Below, in pieces: positions 9,309 through 18,500 of a stretch of 64,000 nucleotides of DNA (positions within the stretch are counted from its first letter, which is position 1; every line of letters starts with the position of its first letter). Source of the stretch: Peribacillus loiseleuriae (GTDB taxonomy: Bacteria; Bacillota; Bacilli; Bacillales; DSM-1321); assembly GCF_001183985.1 (NCBI RefSeq), contig NZ_LFZW01000001.1, positions 462,206 through 526,205 of the forward strand, written 5' to 3'. The notes under the pieces were generated by a model. The model had not been told where the DNA came from. It was given only the letters and a program-made list of their open reading frames with translations, and did not search any database. Made by a program: the position numbers and the translations under genes.

Positions 9309-9982
9309 AGTAGTACCCCTTTCCCTTATATTTCTAGTTATTTAGATAAAGTGTTAACTGTTTCACAAACTGACGCTTCTATCTTATTACCATCTATATA
9401 AAAATACAATCAAAAGATAAATATGTCACAAAAAGTTCATGAAAATGTTGAGAAATAGTGGCCGTTGAGGAGATAAATTGGATTAATTGAAGATGTTGGA
9501 ATATGATGATAGGGTTTAGGGATATTCCTGATTGAAATCATGTGATATCGAATGGACGGACCATAGAAAAAATTACATTAATATAATATATAGAGAAGCA
9601 GAAGCCGTAAAGGATCTCTGCTTTTTTTTATTTAGTAATCCGCCCAAATGTTTTTTACTAATGGGAGTTTCACTTTATAAGGGGGACTAGTAAGAGCAGT
9701 GATGCTAACAATAGATAAGGAGTTTTAAGAAAAAATGGGCAACTTTATGGGATATGAATAATTATTAAAGAAAAGTCAAAAAGTAACATATACAGTCTTG
9801 GGCAGCGGACGAGTAGCAATAAAAAAGAGTTAGAAGAATTACTAAAGTTTTTGCTAGACCATGTACGAATTGTCTTTGAAGGTCCTATTGTCATTAGGCG
9901 ACTTCTGAGGAATATACGAATGCGGTGTATGTTGCATCTATCTAATTGCTATTTTTAATATGAAGTAAAGGAGGATTCACGA
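9309..9982. other. Long gap between qoxA and cydA
   Basis: These 674 bases should hold the divergent qox and cyd promoters. A hairpin (AGCAGA/TCTGCT core with partial inner pairing) plus eight T residues lies at 9597-9630 on the plus strand and looks like a terminator without an obvious gene before it. Around 9820-9920 one frame reads like a decayed coding fragment (KELEELLKFLLDHVRIV), with stops on either side. I found no complete gene here and no clear FNR, Rex or ResD palindrome. Confidence 0.5.
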
Positions 9983-11314
9983 TTGGTCGAGTATGATCCC
10001 GTTTTATATAGCAGAATTTTAACCGGTACCACGTTAGGTTTTCATACCATATTTGCTACCCTAGGAGTTGGTATTCCGCTTCTAATTGCGTTAGCAGAAT
10101 GGATCGGAATTAAACGGAATGACTTGCATTACCATGTGCTTGCAAGGCGTTGGACTAGAGGGTATATCATCTCTGTTGCTGTTGGGGTGGTTACCGGGAC
10201 TGCGATTTCCCTACAACTCAGCTTATTGTGGCCGAATTTTATGGAAGCGGCTGGTCATACCATTGCGCTGCCTTTATTCTTGGAGACATTTGCCTTTTTC
10301 TTTGAAGCCATTTTCCTGGGGATCTATCTCTATACATGGGATCGGTTTAAGAGCAGATATGCACATTTTCTCTTATTAATCCCTGTTTTTATAGGTGGTG
10401 GAGCTTCAGCCTTTTTTATATCAACTGTTAATGCCTTCATGAATTCACCTATTGGTTTTAATTATGAAAATGGCATATTAACAAATGTGAATCCTATTAT
10501 GGCGATGTTCAATCCAGCCACACCAACAAAGGTAACGCATGTTTTGGCATCTTCTTATTTAACTGCTGCCTTTATTTTGGCCTCAATAGCAGCCTTTTCC
10601 ATTTTAAGAGGCAGGGACCATGTATATCATAAAAAAGCATTGAAATTATCGATGACTGTCGCCCTTGCCTTTGCCATTTGTACGGCCTTGATTGGGGATT
10701 TATCAGGGAAATACCTGGCTCAATATCAACCAGAAAAGCTGGCAGCAGCCGAGTGGCATTTTGAAACAGAAAAAGGAGCGACGTTAATATTTGCTGGTTC
10801 CTTAGATGAAAACAATAAAATTAGCAAGGCTATCGAAATTCCATATGCACTAAGTATTCTGGCGCATGGAATTCCAGGGGCGGAAGTAATAGGTCTGGAG
10901 GAATTTCCAGTCGAGGATTGGCCTCCTTTGGTCGTCCATTATTACTTTGACTGGATGGTTACAATCGGCATGTTTCTTGCTCTTGTTGCCTTTATCTACT
11001 TTTGCATGCAATACAGGAAAAAATGGAATGAATTTAACAAGCCATTATTAAGCGCTATTATCGTGGGCGGGCCGCTTGCGATGCTTGCAATTGAAGCCGG
11101 TTGGTTCATGGCAGAACAAGGCCGTCAACCATGGATCATAAGAGGATTTATGCGCACCGCAGAAGCTGCGACAACATCAAACCATGTCGATACGATGCTT
11201 TATCTATTTATTTTGCTTTATCTCATTTTGGCCATTTCTATCATTATTGTGCTCAAAAGGGTGTTTAAAGCGAGCCCGCTTGAGAAGGAATTAAAAAAAC
11301 AAGGGATCGAATAG
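9983..11314 (+). CDS. cydA: Cytochrome bd-type quinol oxidase subunit I
   Basis: A 443-residue CydA with the heme-ligand His21 (TLGFHTIFATLG), the later GRQPW signature (AEQGRQPWII), and about nine membrane helices. The quinol loop is short, as in CioA/YthA-type bd oxidases often called cyanide-insensitive. It oxidises menaquinol and reduces oxygen without pumping protons. The start is a TTG preceded by AAAGGAGG (9967-9974) at eight bases. First gene of a cydA-cydB-cydS-cydD-cydC set. Confidence 0.95.
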   Translation: MVEYDPVLYSRILTGTTLGFHTIFATLGVGIPLLIALAEWIGIKRNDLHYHVLARRWTRGYIISVAVGVVTGTAISLQLSLLWPNFMEAAGHTIALPLFLETFAFFFEAIFLGIYLYTWDRFKSRYAHFLLLIPVFIGGGASAFFISTVNAFMNSPIGFNYENGILTNVNPIMAMFNPATPTKVTHVLASSYLTAAFILASIAAFSILRGRDHVYHKKALKLSMTVALAFAICTALIGDLSGKYLAQYQPEKLAAAEWHFETEKGATLIFAGSLDENNKISKAIEIPYALSILAHGIPGAEVIGLEEFPVEDWPPLVVHYYFDWMVTIGMFLALVAFIYFCMQYRKKWNEFNKPLLSAIIVGGPLAMLAIEAGWFMAEQGRQPWIIRGFMRTAEAATTSNHVDTMLYLFILLYLILAISIIIVLKRVFKASPLEKELKKQGIE

Positions 11315-11329
11315 GGAGGAACCATTGAT

Positions 11330-12343
11330 ATGAGCTATGAACTACTCGGCATTACGGTGCTATGGACATTTTTATACGGCTATGTCATTGTGGCGTCCAT
11401 TGATTTCGGTGCTGGTTTTTTTAACTATTACACATCGATAACGGGAAAAGGGCCCATTGTTCATAAAGTTATTGATCGTTATCTTTCACCAGTTTGGGAA
11501 GTGACAAATGTATTCCTGGTATTCTTTTATGTAGGATTAATTGGTTTTTTTCCATCGGTTGCCTATTACTATGGGACAACTCTACTTATTCCAGGTAGCA
11601 TTGCGACGATTCTGCTTGCTATACGCGGCTCCTATTACGCATTCCACCATTACGGTCCAAAAAAGGCAAAGTGGACACAATTTTTGTACGGATTAACTGG
11701 TCTGCTTATCCCTGCCTCCTTATCGACTGTTTTGACCATTTCAGAGGGGGGATATTTGAATGTCAGCGGTGGTAATGTGTCTTTGGATTACAGTGGGTTA
11801 TTTACGAGCTTCTATTCTTGGACCGTTATTATCTTGGCGATTGTAAGTGTGCTGTATATCTCTGCCTGCTTTTTAACGTATTATGCGCATAAAGCCGGGG
11901 ACACAGAGGCTTTTGATATTTTGAGAAAATATGCCCTTTCTTGGAGTTTGCCCACCATTCTAGCAAGTTTTCTTGTATTTTTATCAATCAGTCACCACAA
12001 CTGGGAACATTTCAGCCGTATGCTTGACCTTTCCTGGATGTTCATTCTATCGAGCCTATTTTTCCTTGGTGCGGTCTATCTCATTTGGAAAAAACAAAGA
12101 TTGGGTCTTTCGTTCATATTCGTCATGCTTCAATATGCTTTTGCCTTTTATGGATATGGGGCTGCTCACCTGCCTTACCTGCTCTATCCGTACCTCTCGA
12201 TTTATGATGGGTTTACGAATGAAGCAATGGCCATCGCCTTAATCATTACCTTTGTTGCCGGTTTATTATTGCTCATTCCATCGCTCTATCTTCTTATGCG
12301 ATTGTTTGTATTTAGCAACCAGTATGTACAAGGAAAGAAATAG
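11330..12343 (+). CDS. cydB: Cytochrome bd-type quinol oxidase subunit II
   Basis: A 337-residue, eight- to nine-helix protein of the CydB/CioB/YthB family; SIDFGAGFFNYY near the N-terminus and GSYYAFHHYGP are typical. It pairs with CydA and holds no heme itself. A GGGAGGA ribosome site follows the cydA stop closely (15-base gap), so the two are co-expressed. Confidence 0.94.
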   Translation: MSYELLGITVLWTFLYGYVIVASIDFGAGFFNYYTSITGKGPIVHKVIDRYLSPVWEVTNVFLVFFYVGLIGFFPSVAYYYGTTLLIPGSIATILLAIRGSYYAFHHYGPKKAKWTQFLYGLTGLLIPASLSTVLTISEGGYLNVSGGNVSLDYSGLFTSFYSWTVIILAIVSVLYISACFLTYYAHKAGDTEAFDILRKYALSWSLPTILASFLVFLSISHHNWEHFSRMLDLSWMFILSSLFFLGAVYLIWKKQRLGLSFIFVMLQYAFAFYGYGAAHLPYLLYPYLSIYDGFTNEAMAIALIITFVAGLLLLIPSLYLLMRLFVFSNQYVQGKK

Positions 12344-12354
12344 GAGGTGTCTAC

Positions 12355-12456
12355 TTGACTACATTTTTAATTATGGTAGCACCATGGATTATTGTTGTAA
12401 TTGCCATCGTCCTATTATTTGTCTGGGGGGCGAAGGGGAAAGACACATACCGTTGA
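12355..12456 (+). CDS. cydS: Small cytochrome bd subunit CydS-like (33 aa)
   Basis: A 33-codon ORF begins with TTG at 12355, after TAGGAGGTG (12341-12349) that overlaps the end of cydB. The product starts MTTFLIMVAPWIIVV, is one hydrophobic helix and ends in a short charged tail (KGKDTYR). The TFLIMxAP start and length match CydS, the single-helix third subunit first seen in the Geobacillus bd oxidase structure. It should pack against CydA and shield heme b558. Sixteen more in-frame sense codons follow the TGA stop. Confidence 0.8.
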   Translation: MTTFLIMVAPWIIVVIAIVLLFVWGAKGKDTYR

Positions 12457-12503
12457 CTAGAAAGGTACCCGGATTATGAGGCAGAGGAAGCCGGAATGTT
12501 AAA

Positions 12504-12564
12504 GTGAAACTTCCATCAATCGGGATTTTTATCTCCAAAAGATGGTTCGTTAAACCGGGATAAA
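12504..12564 (+). repeat. Dispersed CGGGATAAA-type repeat, copy A
   Basis: This stretch runs from GTGAAACTTCCATCAATCGG to GTTAAACCGGGATAAA. The same two ends occur at 45961-46080 and 55538-55585 (minus orientation) and 60526-60611 (plus). Here it lies between cydS and cydD and occupies nearly the whole gap. Confidence 0.6.
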
Positions 12565-12584
12565 GTTGGGAGATCGGCAATGTT

Positions 12585-14318
12585 ATGAATCAGCTAAAAA
12601 AAATGGCGTTTGCAAAGAGAAGAACCATGTTTTTACTGGTTCTTTTCGCTTGTTTGACAGGCGCAGTGATAATTATACAAGCCTATTATTTTGTGAAAAT
12701 TGTTGATTTGGTCTTTCTAAAAGCTGCTTCCTTTGACGCTATTGAACTTCCATTGGGCATTTTGCTTGCCGTACTTTTCGCCAGGGTGATATTCATGTAT
12801 GCGGGAAGGAGAACAGGCATCAAACTTGCTTCAAAAGTAAAAAGAGAAGTAAGGGAAACGTTGTTTGTGAAATATGCCAGAAATCCGATCCAGACTTCCT
12901 TGAGTGGGCAGACGGGGCGGAAGGTAAGTACGGTAATGGATGCGGTAGATGAAATCGACAGCTATTTCAGCAGTTACATTCCTCAAATCATCCAAACCGC
13001 CATTGTGCCCGTTGTTATATTGCTTGCCGTTTTTACCCAACCTGCTTATTCTGGTCTGCTTATGCTGATTACGGCACCTTTTGTTCCGATTTTTATGGTG
13101 ATTATCGGGATAAAAACGCAAAAAAAAGCAGAAAACCAGATGGAAAAGATGGCAGCCTTTTCAGGACATTTTCTCGATATTCTACAAGGTCTAACAACGC
13201 TTAAGCTGTTTGGTCGAGCGAGACAGCAAACAGAAGCCATTAAAAAAAGTAGCTCTGATTTCCGCGATGCTACTATGGAAGTACTCAAAGTCGCCTTTTT
13301 ATCTTCGCTTACATTAGAATTCATTTCGACGCTTAGTATCGGTTTGATTGCATTTGAGTTATGTATCCGCCTTGTTGTTTTCAAGAATATCAGCTTTTTC
13401 TCCGCATTTTTTATATTAATACTGGCACCGGATTTTTACTTGTCGTTAAAAGACCTGGGAAGTGCCTTTCATTCGGGACGTGGGAGTATGGGGGCAGTTC
13501 AAAAGATTGCGGACGAATTAGCGCAAGAAGAGCAATCAATCTCATGGGGGACCGTGCATTTGCCTAAAGGTAGTCCCCCGCCTGCTATAGAAATCCAGGG
13601 AGTAAAGTTTACTTATGATGAAGGGGATTTTTCGTTAAAGGATTTGAATGTCTCGATTCTTCCTTTTGAAAAGACAGCAATTGTCGGCCCTAATGGGTCT
13701 GGGAAAACAACTCTTTTGCATATCATAGCTGGATTGTTGGAACCTACTGAGGGATTGATACAGATGAATAAGAGGCGGCGTTCTGAATACGAGGAAAAGA
13801 GCTGGTTTACCCAAATTAGTTATATTTCCCAGAATCCATATCTTTTCTCTGGAACGATTGCTGAAAATATCCGTATTGGCGGGGATCTGGGAGCCTCTAT
13901 GGAGGAAGTAGAAAAAGCCGCTGAAAAAGCGGGGCTATCAGGGATGATTCAATCGCTTGAACGTGGGATTGATACAGCGATTGGCGAAGCAGGAAGGGGC
14001 CTGTCTGGAGGCGAGAAGCAGAGGGTTGCACTCGCAAGGGCGTTTTTAAAAAGACCTTCCCTTATTCTTTTTGATGAGCCTACCACAGGGCTTGATCTAT
14101 ATACAGAACAAATATTGCAAGCGTCGATGAGCGAACTGAGCAAGAATTCGACCGTGATCACGGTTGCTCACCGTCTCTATACGATTCAAGATGCCGATCA
14201 AATTTTATTTTTGAAAAATGGCAGACTGGTTGCGGCTGGAAAACATAAGGAGCTTATCGAAACAGTCACAGAATATCGCAATATGGTGTTTGCGCAACAA
14301 GGAGCGGGTACAGAGTGA
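12585..14318 (+). CDS. cydD: CydD-type ABC transporter subunit for bd oxidase assembly
   Basis: A 577-residue half-transporter with six membrane helices and then an ATPase domain: Walker A GPNGSGKTT, signature LSGGEKQRVALARA, Walker B LILFDEPTTGLD and switch His in VAHRLYT. With CydC it forms the heterodimeric exporter (thiol or heme traffic) needed to mature cytochrome bd; that role is inferred from family and operon position. The stop overlaps the cydC start (GTGA). Confidence 0.92.
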   Translation: MNQLKKMAFAKRRTMFLLVLFACLTGAVIIIQAYYFVKIVDLVFLKAASFDAIELPLGILLAVLFARVIFMYAGRRTGIKLASKVKREVRETLFVKYARNPIQTSLSGQTGRKVSTVMDAVDEIDSYFSSYIPQIIQTAIVPVVILLAVFTQPAYSGLLMLITAPFVPIFMVIIGIKTQKKAENQMEKMAAFSGHFLDILQGLTTLKLFGRARQQTEAIKKSSSDFRDATMEVLKVAFLSSLTLEFISTLSIGLIAFELCIRLVVFKNISFFSAFFILILAPDFYLSLKDLGSAFHSGRGSMGAVQKIADELAQEEQSISWGTVHLPKGSPPPAIEIQGVKFTYDEGDFSLKDLNVSILPFEKTAIVGPNGSGKTTLLHIIAGLLEPTEGLIQMNKRRRSEYEEKSWFTQISYISQNPYLFSGTIAENIRIGGDLGASMEEVEKAAEKAGLSGMIQSLERGIDTAIGEAGRGLSGGEKQRVALARAFLKRPSLILFDEPTTGLDLYTEQILQASMSELSKNSTVITVAHRLYTIQDADQILFLKNGRLVAAGKHKELIETVTEYRNMVFAQQGAGTE

Positions 14319-16036
14319 AGGATTTACTACTTGTCGTTCGGTTAGTTGTGATAGAGAAGAAAGACATCCTGTATACTATTTTGTTTGGATTTCTCGCAGG
14401 GATCGTTGCGATTAGCTTATTTGCTTCCAGTGGGTATTTGATTTCAAAAGCAGCCCTTGCACCCCCATTGTATACGATGACGGTGATGTTGGCGTTGCTG
14501 AAACTATGTTCGATTCTTCGTGCTCTCAGTCGTTATGCAGAGCGTTTTTTTTCACATCGGGCGACTTTTGCTATTTTAGGTAATTTGCGTGTTTCATTTT
14601 TTGAAAAATTGGAACCACTGGCATCAGGTATTTTACAAAAGTATCGAAGCGGCGACCTTCTTTCTCGCATTGTTGGAGATGTGGAAAGTTTGCAAAATTT
14701 CTTTCTCCGCGTTTTTTATCCCCCCATTGTTTTCGTTCTTGTGTTTTTAAGTACGATTGTCTTTACTTCTTTCTACTCGGTTTATGTTGCCTTGTCATTA
14801 CTTGCAGGTATGATTTTGACCGGTTTTATCGTCCCGATTTTATTTGCGCTAAGGCAAAGGCATATTGAGCAGGGAATTCAAAGTGAGCGCGGTGAATTGT
14901 CTACTGAAGTAACCGAGTTTCTTTACGGATTCCGTGATTTGAAAATCTATCGGAAACTGGAAGAAAGAGAACGGCGGCTGCTTGAGCTTTCCGATCTGTA
15001 CATAAGGGAGCAAGAGCGAAAGGAAGGTTTGGCTAATTTCAGTCAAACGTTGAATACGTTAATCGCGAATTGTGTGTCCTGGGCTATAGTTGCGCTGGGG
15101 GCTTACCAAGTTGTCACTGGTAAATTGGATGGTCTATACCTTGCAATGCTTGTGATGATTTCCCTGAATGTGTTTGAATACTCGATTCCTTTGGCAGCTT
15201 TCCCTGTTCATTTCGAAGACAGTCGAAGAGCGGCTGCACGACTTTTTTCAGTGGTGGGGAAGGATGCTACTATGAAATTGGAGCCAGATAGCGAGATTTA
15301 TAACTTGGATCAAGATGCCATCTCCATTGATATAAATAAGGTAACTTTCTCTTTTTCTGACCACACCCGACCGATTCTGAATCAGGTTTCGCTAACCTTG
15401 CCAGCTGGTTCAAAGACAGCTATCGTTGGCCCATCTGGCTCAGGGAAATCAACACTGCTGCAGCTGCTTATGAAAATGCAGATTGCTGATCATGGAAGGA
15501 TATTACTAAATGGTATTTCCGTTGATAGGATTCAGGAAGAAAATATTTGGAAAAGCATGAATGTAGTTCTGCAGGAAAATCACTTTTTCTACGGAACCAT
15601 CAAAGAAAATTTACTGATTGCCAGAGAGAATGCAACAGATGAGGAGTTAGAAGCGGCGCTAACGAAGGTCCAGCTTGACGGATTCACGTTAGATCAAGCG
15701 GTTTTTGAAAAAGGAGAAAATCTATCTGGAGGAGAAAAACAAAAACTAGCCATTGCTCGTACGCTGTTAAAGGGAAGCCGGTTATGGTTATTGGATGAAC
15801 CAACTTCGTCAATGGATGCGTTAACGGAACAAAACATGTATAGGCACTTATTTAATCAAGCTAAAAACGATACGCTTGTACTCATAAGTCACCGCTTAAC
15901 AGGCTTGGAACAGATGGATCAGATTATCGTAATGGACCAAGGAATGGTCGTCGAATCCGGCTCGTTCACAGAGCTTATGGAGAAAAGAGGATACTTTTAC
16001 GGTTTGAAGCAAATTGAGAAGAGTGTTCTTTTTTAA
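14315..16036 (+). CDS. cydC: CydC-type ABC transporter subunit for bd oxidase assembly
   Basis: A 573-residue partner half-transporter: six helices, Walker A GPSGSGKST, signature LSGGEKQKLAIART, Walker B LWLLDEPTSSMD and switch His in ISHRLTG. The GTG start overlaps the cydD TGA by three bases, a strong coupling signal. Both nucleotide sites look canonical, unlike the other ABC pair at 31140. It ends the cyd operon; a terminator follows at 16137. Confidence 0.92.
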   Translation: MKDLLLVVRLVVIEKKDILYTILFGFLAGIVAISLFASSGYLISKAALAPPLYTMTVMLALLKLCSILRALSRYAERFFSHRATFAILGNLRVSFFEKLEPLASGILQKYRSGDLLSRIVGDVESLQNFFLRVFYPPIVFVLVFLSTIVFTSFYSVYVALSLLAGMILTGFIVPILFALRQRHIEQGIQSERGELSTEVTEFLYGFRDLKIYRKLEERERRLLELSDLYIREQERKEGLANFSQTLNTLIANCVSWAIVALGAYQVVTGKLDGLYLAMLVMISLNVFEYSIPLAAFPVHFEDSRRAAARLFSVVGKDATMKLEPDSEIYNLDQDAISIDINKVTFSFSDHTRPILNQVSLTLPAGSKTAIVGPSGSGKSTLLQLLMKMQIADHGRILLNGISVDRIQEENIWKSMNVVLQENHFFYGTIKENLLIARENATDEELEAALTKVQLDGFTLDQAVFEKGENLSGGEKQKLAIARTLLKGSRLWLLDEPTSSMDALTEQNMYRHLFNQAKNDTLVLISHRLTGLEQMDQIIVMDQGMVVESGSFTELMEKRGYFYGLKQIEKSVLF

Positions 16037-16136
16037 TGAGTGGGATTGGAGCTGCATAATTCTACCGCATATACAGATTCTCTGGGTAATCCTCCTACAA
16101 TAACGTAGGGGAACAGAGAGGGAACCGCTTCACTGT

Positions 16137-16176
16137 AAAAAAGGAGAAAACCTGATAGTGGTTCTCCCCTTTTTTA
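16137..16176 (+). terminator. Terminator of the cyd operon
   Basis: AAAAGGAGAAAACC pairs with GGTTCTCCCCTTTT around TGATAGT and runs into six T residues, about 100 bases after the cydC stop. Confidence 0.85.
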
Positions 16177-16367
16177 TATGTCTGAACTAGGCTTATACCC
16201 AAAGGTAGTGTGTAATCTCTTGCCTTCTGTAGCAAGAGTGGTGACGATTGTTTTTAAGTGGTTGGTCGATTTTATCAAAAAGTGGATGGCGTAAGATATC
16301 ATGGTTCTATTATAATTGAGGAAGAATAAATATTCAGAAAACAAGGGGAACCGGAGGTAAGAGATTC

Positions 16368-16466
16368 ATGAGCAATCTTCAAAATGTTCGAGTGGCCGTA
16401 GTTCAAGCTTCTTCAACCATTATGGATGAAGAAAAAAGTTTGCAAGGAGATCCTCATGAAGATTAG
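16368..16466 (+). pseudogene. N-terminal stub of a carbon-nitrogen hydrolase (nitrilase)
   Basis: ATG at 16368 with a GGAGGTAAG ribosome site opens a 32-codon frame reading MSNLQNVRVAVVQASSTIMD. This is the typical first strand of nitrilase-superfamily enzymes, where the catalytic Glu would follow. After about 26 residues the frame runs into the ribosome site and start of the next small gene and stops. The rest of the enzyme is missing, so this is a deletion remnant that keeps its own translation start. Confidence 0.65.
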
Positions 16467-16650
16467 CATGGTACTCGTCATTATTATTGGCATAGTTTCA
16501 GCTATTTCTACAATTGCACTAACTGGTAAAGGTGATCAAGATTATAGCAAAGCGACAAAAGGGAATTTAATGAATTTAACACTGATCTATGTGGGTCTAG
16601 GCGTTATTTCAGCAATCGGGATTGCGTATGTTCTTATTAAATTGGCTTAA
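16456..16650 (+). CDS. Small two-helix membrane protein of unknown function
   Basis: A 64-residue protein with two hydrophobic helices (MVLVIIIGIVSAISTIAL and LIYVGLGVISAIGIAYVLI) joined by a polar loop GKGDQDYSKATKGN. AAGGAGA at 16444-16450 sits five bases before ATG 16456, which is chosen over an in-frame ATG at 16426 inside the nitrilase stub. It is followed at once by a strong terminator. I do not recognise the family. Confidence 0.6.
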   Translation: MKISMVLVIIIGIVSAISTIALTGKGDQDYSKATKGNLMNLTLIYVGLGVISAIGIAYVLIKLA

Positions 16651-16682
16651 AGTTTACCTTGTTAACAAATTACTAAAACGGG

Positions 16683-16721
16683 ACATTTTATCTAGATGAA
16701 GCAATCTAGATAGAATGTTTT
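16683..16721 (+). terminator. Strong intrinsic terminator
   Basis: Fifteen-base arms (ACATTTTATCTAGAT and ATCTAGATAGAATGT, one G-T pair) around the loop GAAGCA are followed by a T tract. It ends the small membrane protein gene. Confidence 0.9.
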
Positions 16722-16896
16722 TTGATTGAAATATTAACAGTATAAATTTGTGTAGGAAGGCACGTAATATCCTTTATTTGCAATCTATTAATGAGAGTGT
16801 TAAATTAATATTGTACCAAATGGTAGGTACAAAATGTTCGGAGCAATTTAGGTTAACCTATTTATATAGAGAAAAGAGTGAAAGGAAGCGTGCCTT

Positions 16897-17232
16897 TTGA
16901 ATATCACAATAACAGGCAAAGCGATAAATGAACTGAACAAAAAAATTGGGGAACAAAATGGAATATTGAAAATAAAATATGAAATCGATGATAACGAGTT
17001 TTTTGGATGTGCTGGTGGCATACCGACCTTATGGTTTGTCTCTTCTGCAGAAGAAAATAATGATCAATTATTTGATACAAATAACCGCGCTGTTTTAATG
17101 GAAAAGTCAAAATTGCTCTTTTTTGAAAAAGAACTTAAAATTGATTTTTCAAATGCAGCTAATAGTTTTCAATTAGTGAGCCCGGAGCGAATCATAAACG
17201 GAAGAATGGCGTTTATTAATAAAGTTAAATAG
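16897..17232 (+). CDS. YqkB-like HesB/IscA-family protein
   Basis: A 111-residue protein of the iron-sulfur biosynthesis (HesB-like) fold, close in pattern to Bacillus YqkB: N-terminal ITGKAINELNKK, central GILKIKYEIDDNEFFGCAGG, then LWFVSS and FFEKELKIDF. Only one Cys (GCAG) remains, so the classical three-Cys scaffold function of IscA is not expected; the role is unknown. The start is TTG at 16897 behind AAAGGAAG (16881-16888). It is monocistronic. Confidence 0.7.
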   Translation: MNITITGKAINELNKKIGEQNGILKIKYEIDDNEFFGCAGGIPTLWFVSSAEENNDQLFDTNNRAVLMEKSKLLFFEKELKIDFSNAANSFQLVSPERIINGRMAFINKVK

Positions 17233-17274
17233 GATGGCGTTTCTGTTGCTAATTGGAAATGATATAGAAAAAAC

Positions 17275-17326
17275 TCGCAGTTAAAGTAGCTTTTGCTCAG
17301 GGGAGCAAAGCCTACTTTAACTGCGA
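17275..17326. repeat. Long perfect hairpin next to the oxidoreductase fragment
   Basis: TCGCAGTTAAAGTAG (17275-17289) is the exact reverse complement of 17312-17326. After one mismatch the inner part pairs for eight more positions around a short loop. There is no T tract, so it is not a standard terminator. It may be a decayed mobile-element end or an mRNA structure. Confidence 0.6.
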
Positions 17327-17328
17327 AT

Positions 17329-17628
17329 AGTTTATTAAACAATTTGACATATAAGAATAATTGGATACCGACAAAAACAATTCAAGAAATGTCAAACATA
17401 CCTTATGATGTCCTCATCGTGGGAAGTGGACCTGGCGGGGGAGCAACTTTGTCTCGAGTGTGTGAATTGTGGGAAAATCAAGGTGCTAAAAAGATTGGGA
17501 TTATTGAGAAAGGGGATCAATTATTTCATTCACATACCCTTAATATTCCTACGATGAATGTAGAGTGTGCTCGAGATCAACTCCTTCCAGATAATTCAAC
17601 TACTTTTGTCGATCGTAATAATGCTTGA
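17329..17628 (+). pseudogene. N-terminal fragment of a GMC-type FAD oxidoreductase
   Basis: About 100 codons contain the Rossmann FAD-binding start YDVLIVGSGPGGGATLSRVC, then KKIGIIEKGDQLFHSHTLN, typical of glucose-methanol-choline oxidoreductases or gluconate dehydrogenase-like proteins of about 500 residues. Translation ends at 17628; the substrate-binding and C-terminal His-Asn regions are absent. No good ribosome site is seen and the frame reads through the hairpin at 17275. It is a gene remnant beside an IS630 remnant. Confidence 0.75.
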
Positions 17629-17714
17629 ACTAGATTTTGTGTTAATTGATGCAGGATTTTTCTTCTTTTGCTCTTGTTAATGTTGTAAAACTCCAATTAT
17701 GATCCTTCACAAAA

Positions 17715-18139
17715 GGGCGGCAGCGAAAAATCTCAACGTACGGTCAATACCAAAGTGTAAAAATATTTGGTGTGCTTAATTATGAAACAGGGTCTGTTTT
17801 CTGTATGCAGGAACCATCTCTTCACTTTCTAGAAAACGTCTTGCTTGAATACCCTAGAGGAAAATCGTAATGGAGCTTGATCATGCCCGAATTCATCATG
17901 TTAAGTTGATCCAACCTTTTTTAGAGGAACATCAAGAACGCCTAAAGCTTCTTTTTTTTACCCCAAAACAGTCCTAATCTAAACCCGATTGAAGGGTTAT
18001 GGAAGTGGGTGAAACATCTGTTGTTTATCATGTGTTTTACGAGTCTGTACAAGAAATTCATAAAAATATTCAAGCCTTTGTTGCAAAGATCAATCAAACT
18101 CGAAAAAAGGGTATTGATCGGTTATGTGTAATTTTATAG
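17715..18139 (+). mobile_element. Frameshifted IS630-family transposase remnant
   Basis: The C-terminal DDE part of an IS630-type transposase is readable across three frames: STYGQYQSVKIFG, then VMELDHARIHHVKLIQPFLE, then PQNSPNLNPIEGLWKWVK (the DDE Asp and the NPIE motif), and finally VYHVFYESVQEIHKN to a TAG at 18137. Frameshifts fall near 17865, 17960 (in a T run) and 18010. The N-terminal half was not found. The element is dead and flanked by other gene debris. Confidence 0.8.
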
Positions 18140-18500
18140 ATTGTTTAATGCGTTTCATATAGAACAATCTTTGGATGAAAAAAACGATTTTCTGATGTTT
18201 TGGAATCACCGGCTTTTTGTGCCAACAAATTTCTAATTTCTCCAACCGACAATTTCCAATTTTGTATAATTCCTTTTTTTTATTATATTCGACTAGTAAT
18301 AGGTGAACGATTTATCAAAATTGCGTTTGATAACCACGTTAACGTAAAGAGTAGATTAGTTATCCGGAAATTCAGTGAACCTCTCCACCTAAGTCAAGAA
18401 TTTATATGGAGCAACTTACAAAAAGAGGAATAGTCTTGCACGGCTAAATACATATGTGTAACAATATAAGTACAAATGTGCATACGAAAGGCTGAATATA
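18140..18500. other. Gap before deoR
   Basis: These 361 bases hold no gene I can support. The last ~80 bases presumably carry the deoR promoter. The deoR ribosome site (GAAAGG, 18485-18490) is modest. Confidence 0.4.

Noticed and set aside
12454-12456. TGA of cydS considered as selenocysteine codon
   Set aside because: No downstream stem-loop of SECIS type and no redox context; CydS needs no selenocysteine, and the ORF to this stop has the expected length.
18200-18433. 77-codon TTG-start frame before deoR
   Set aside because: No ribosome site, no recognisable domain, and it lies in the deoR upstream gap; probably chance.
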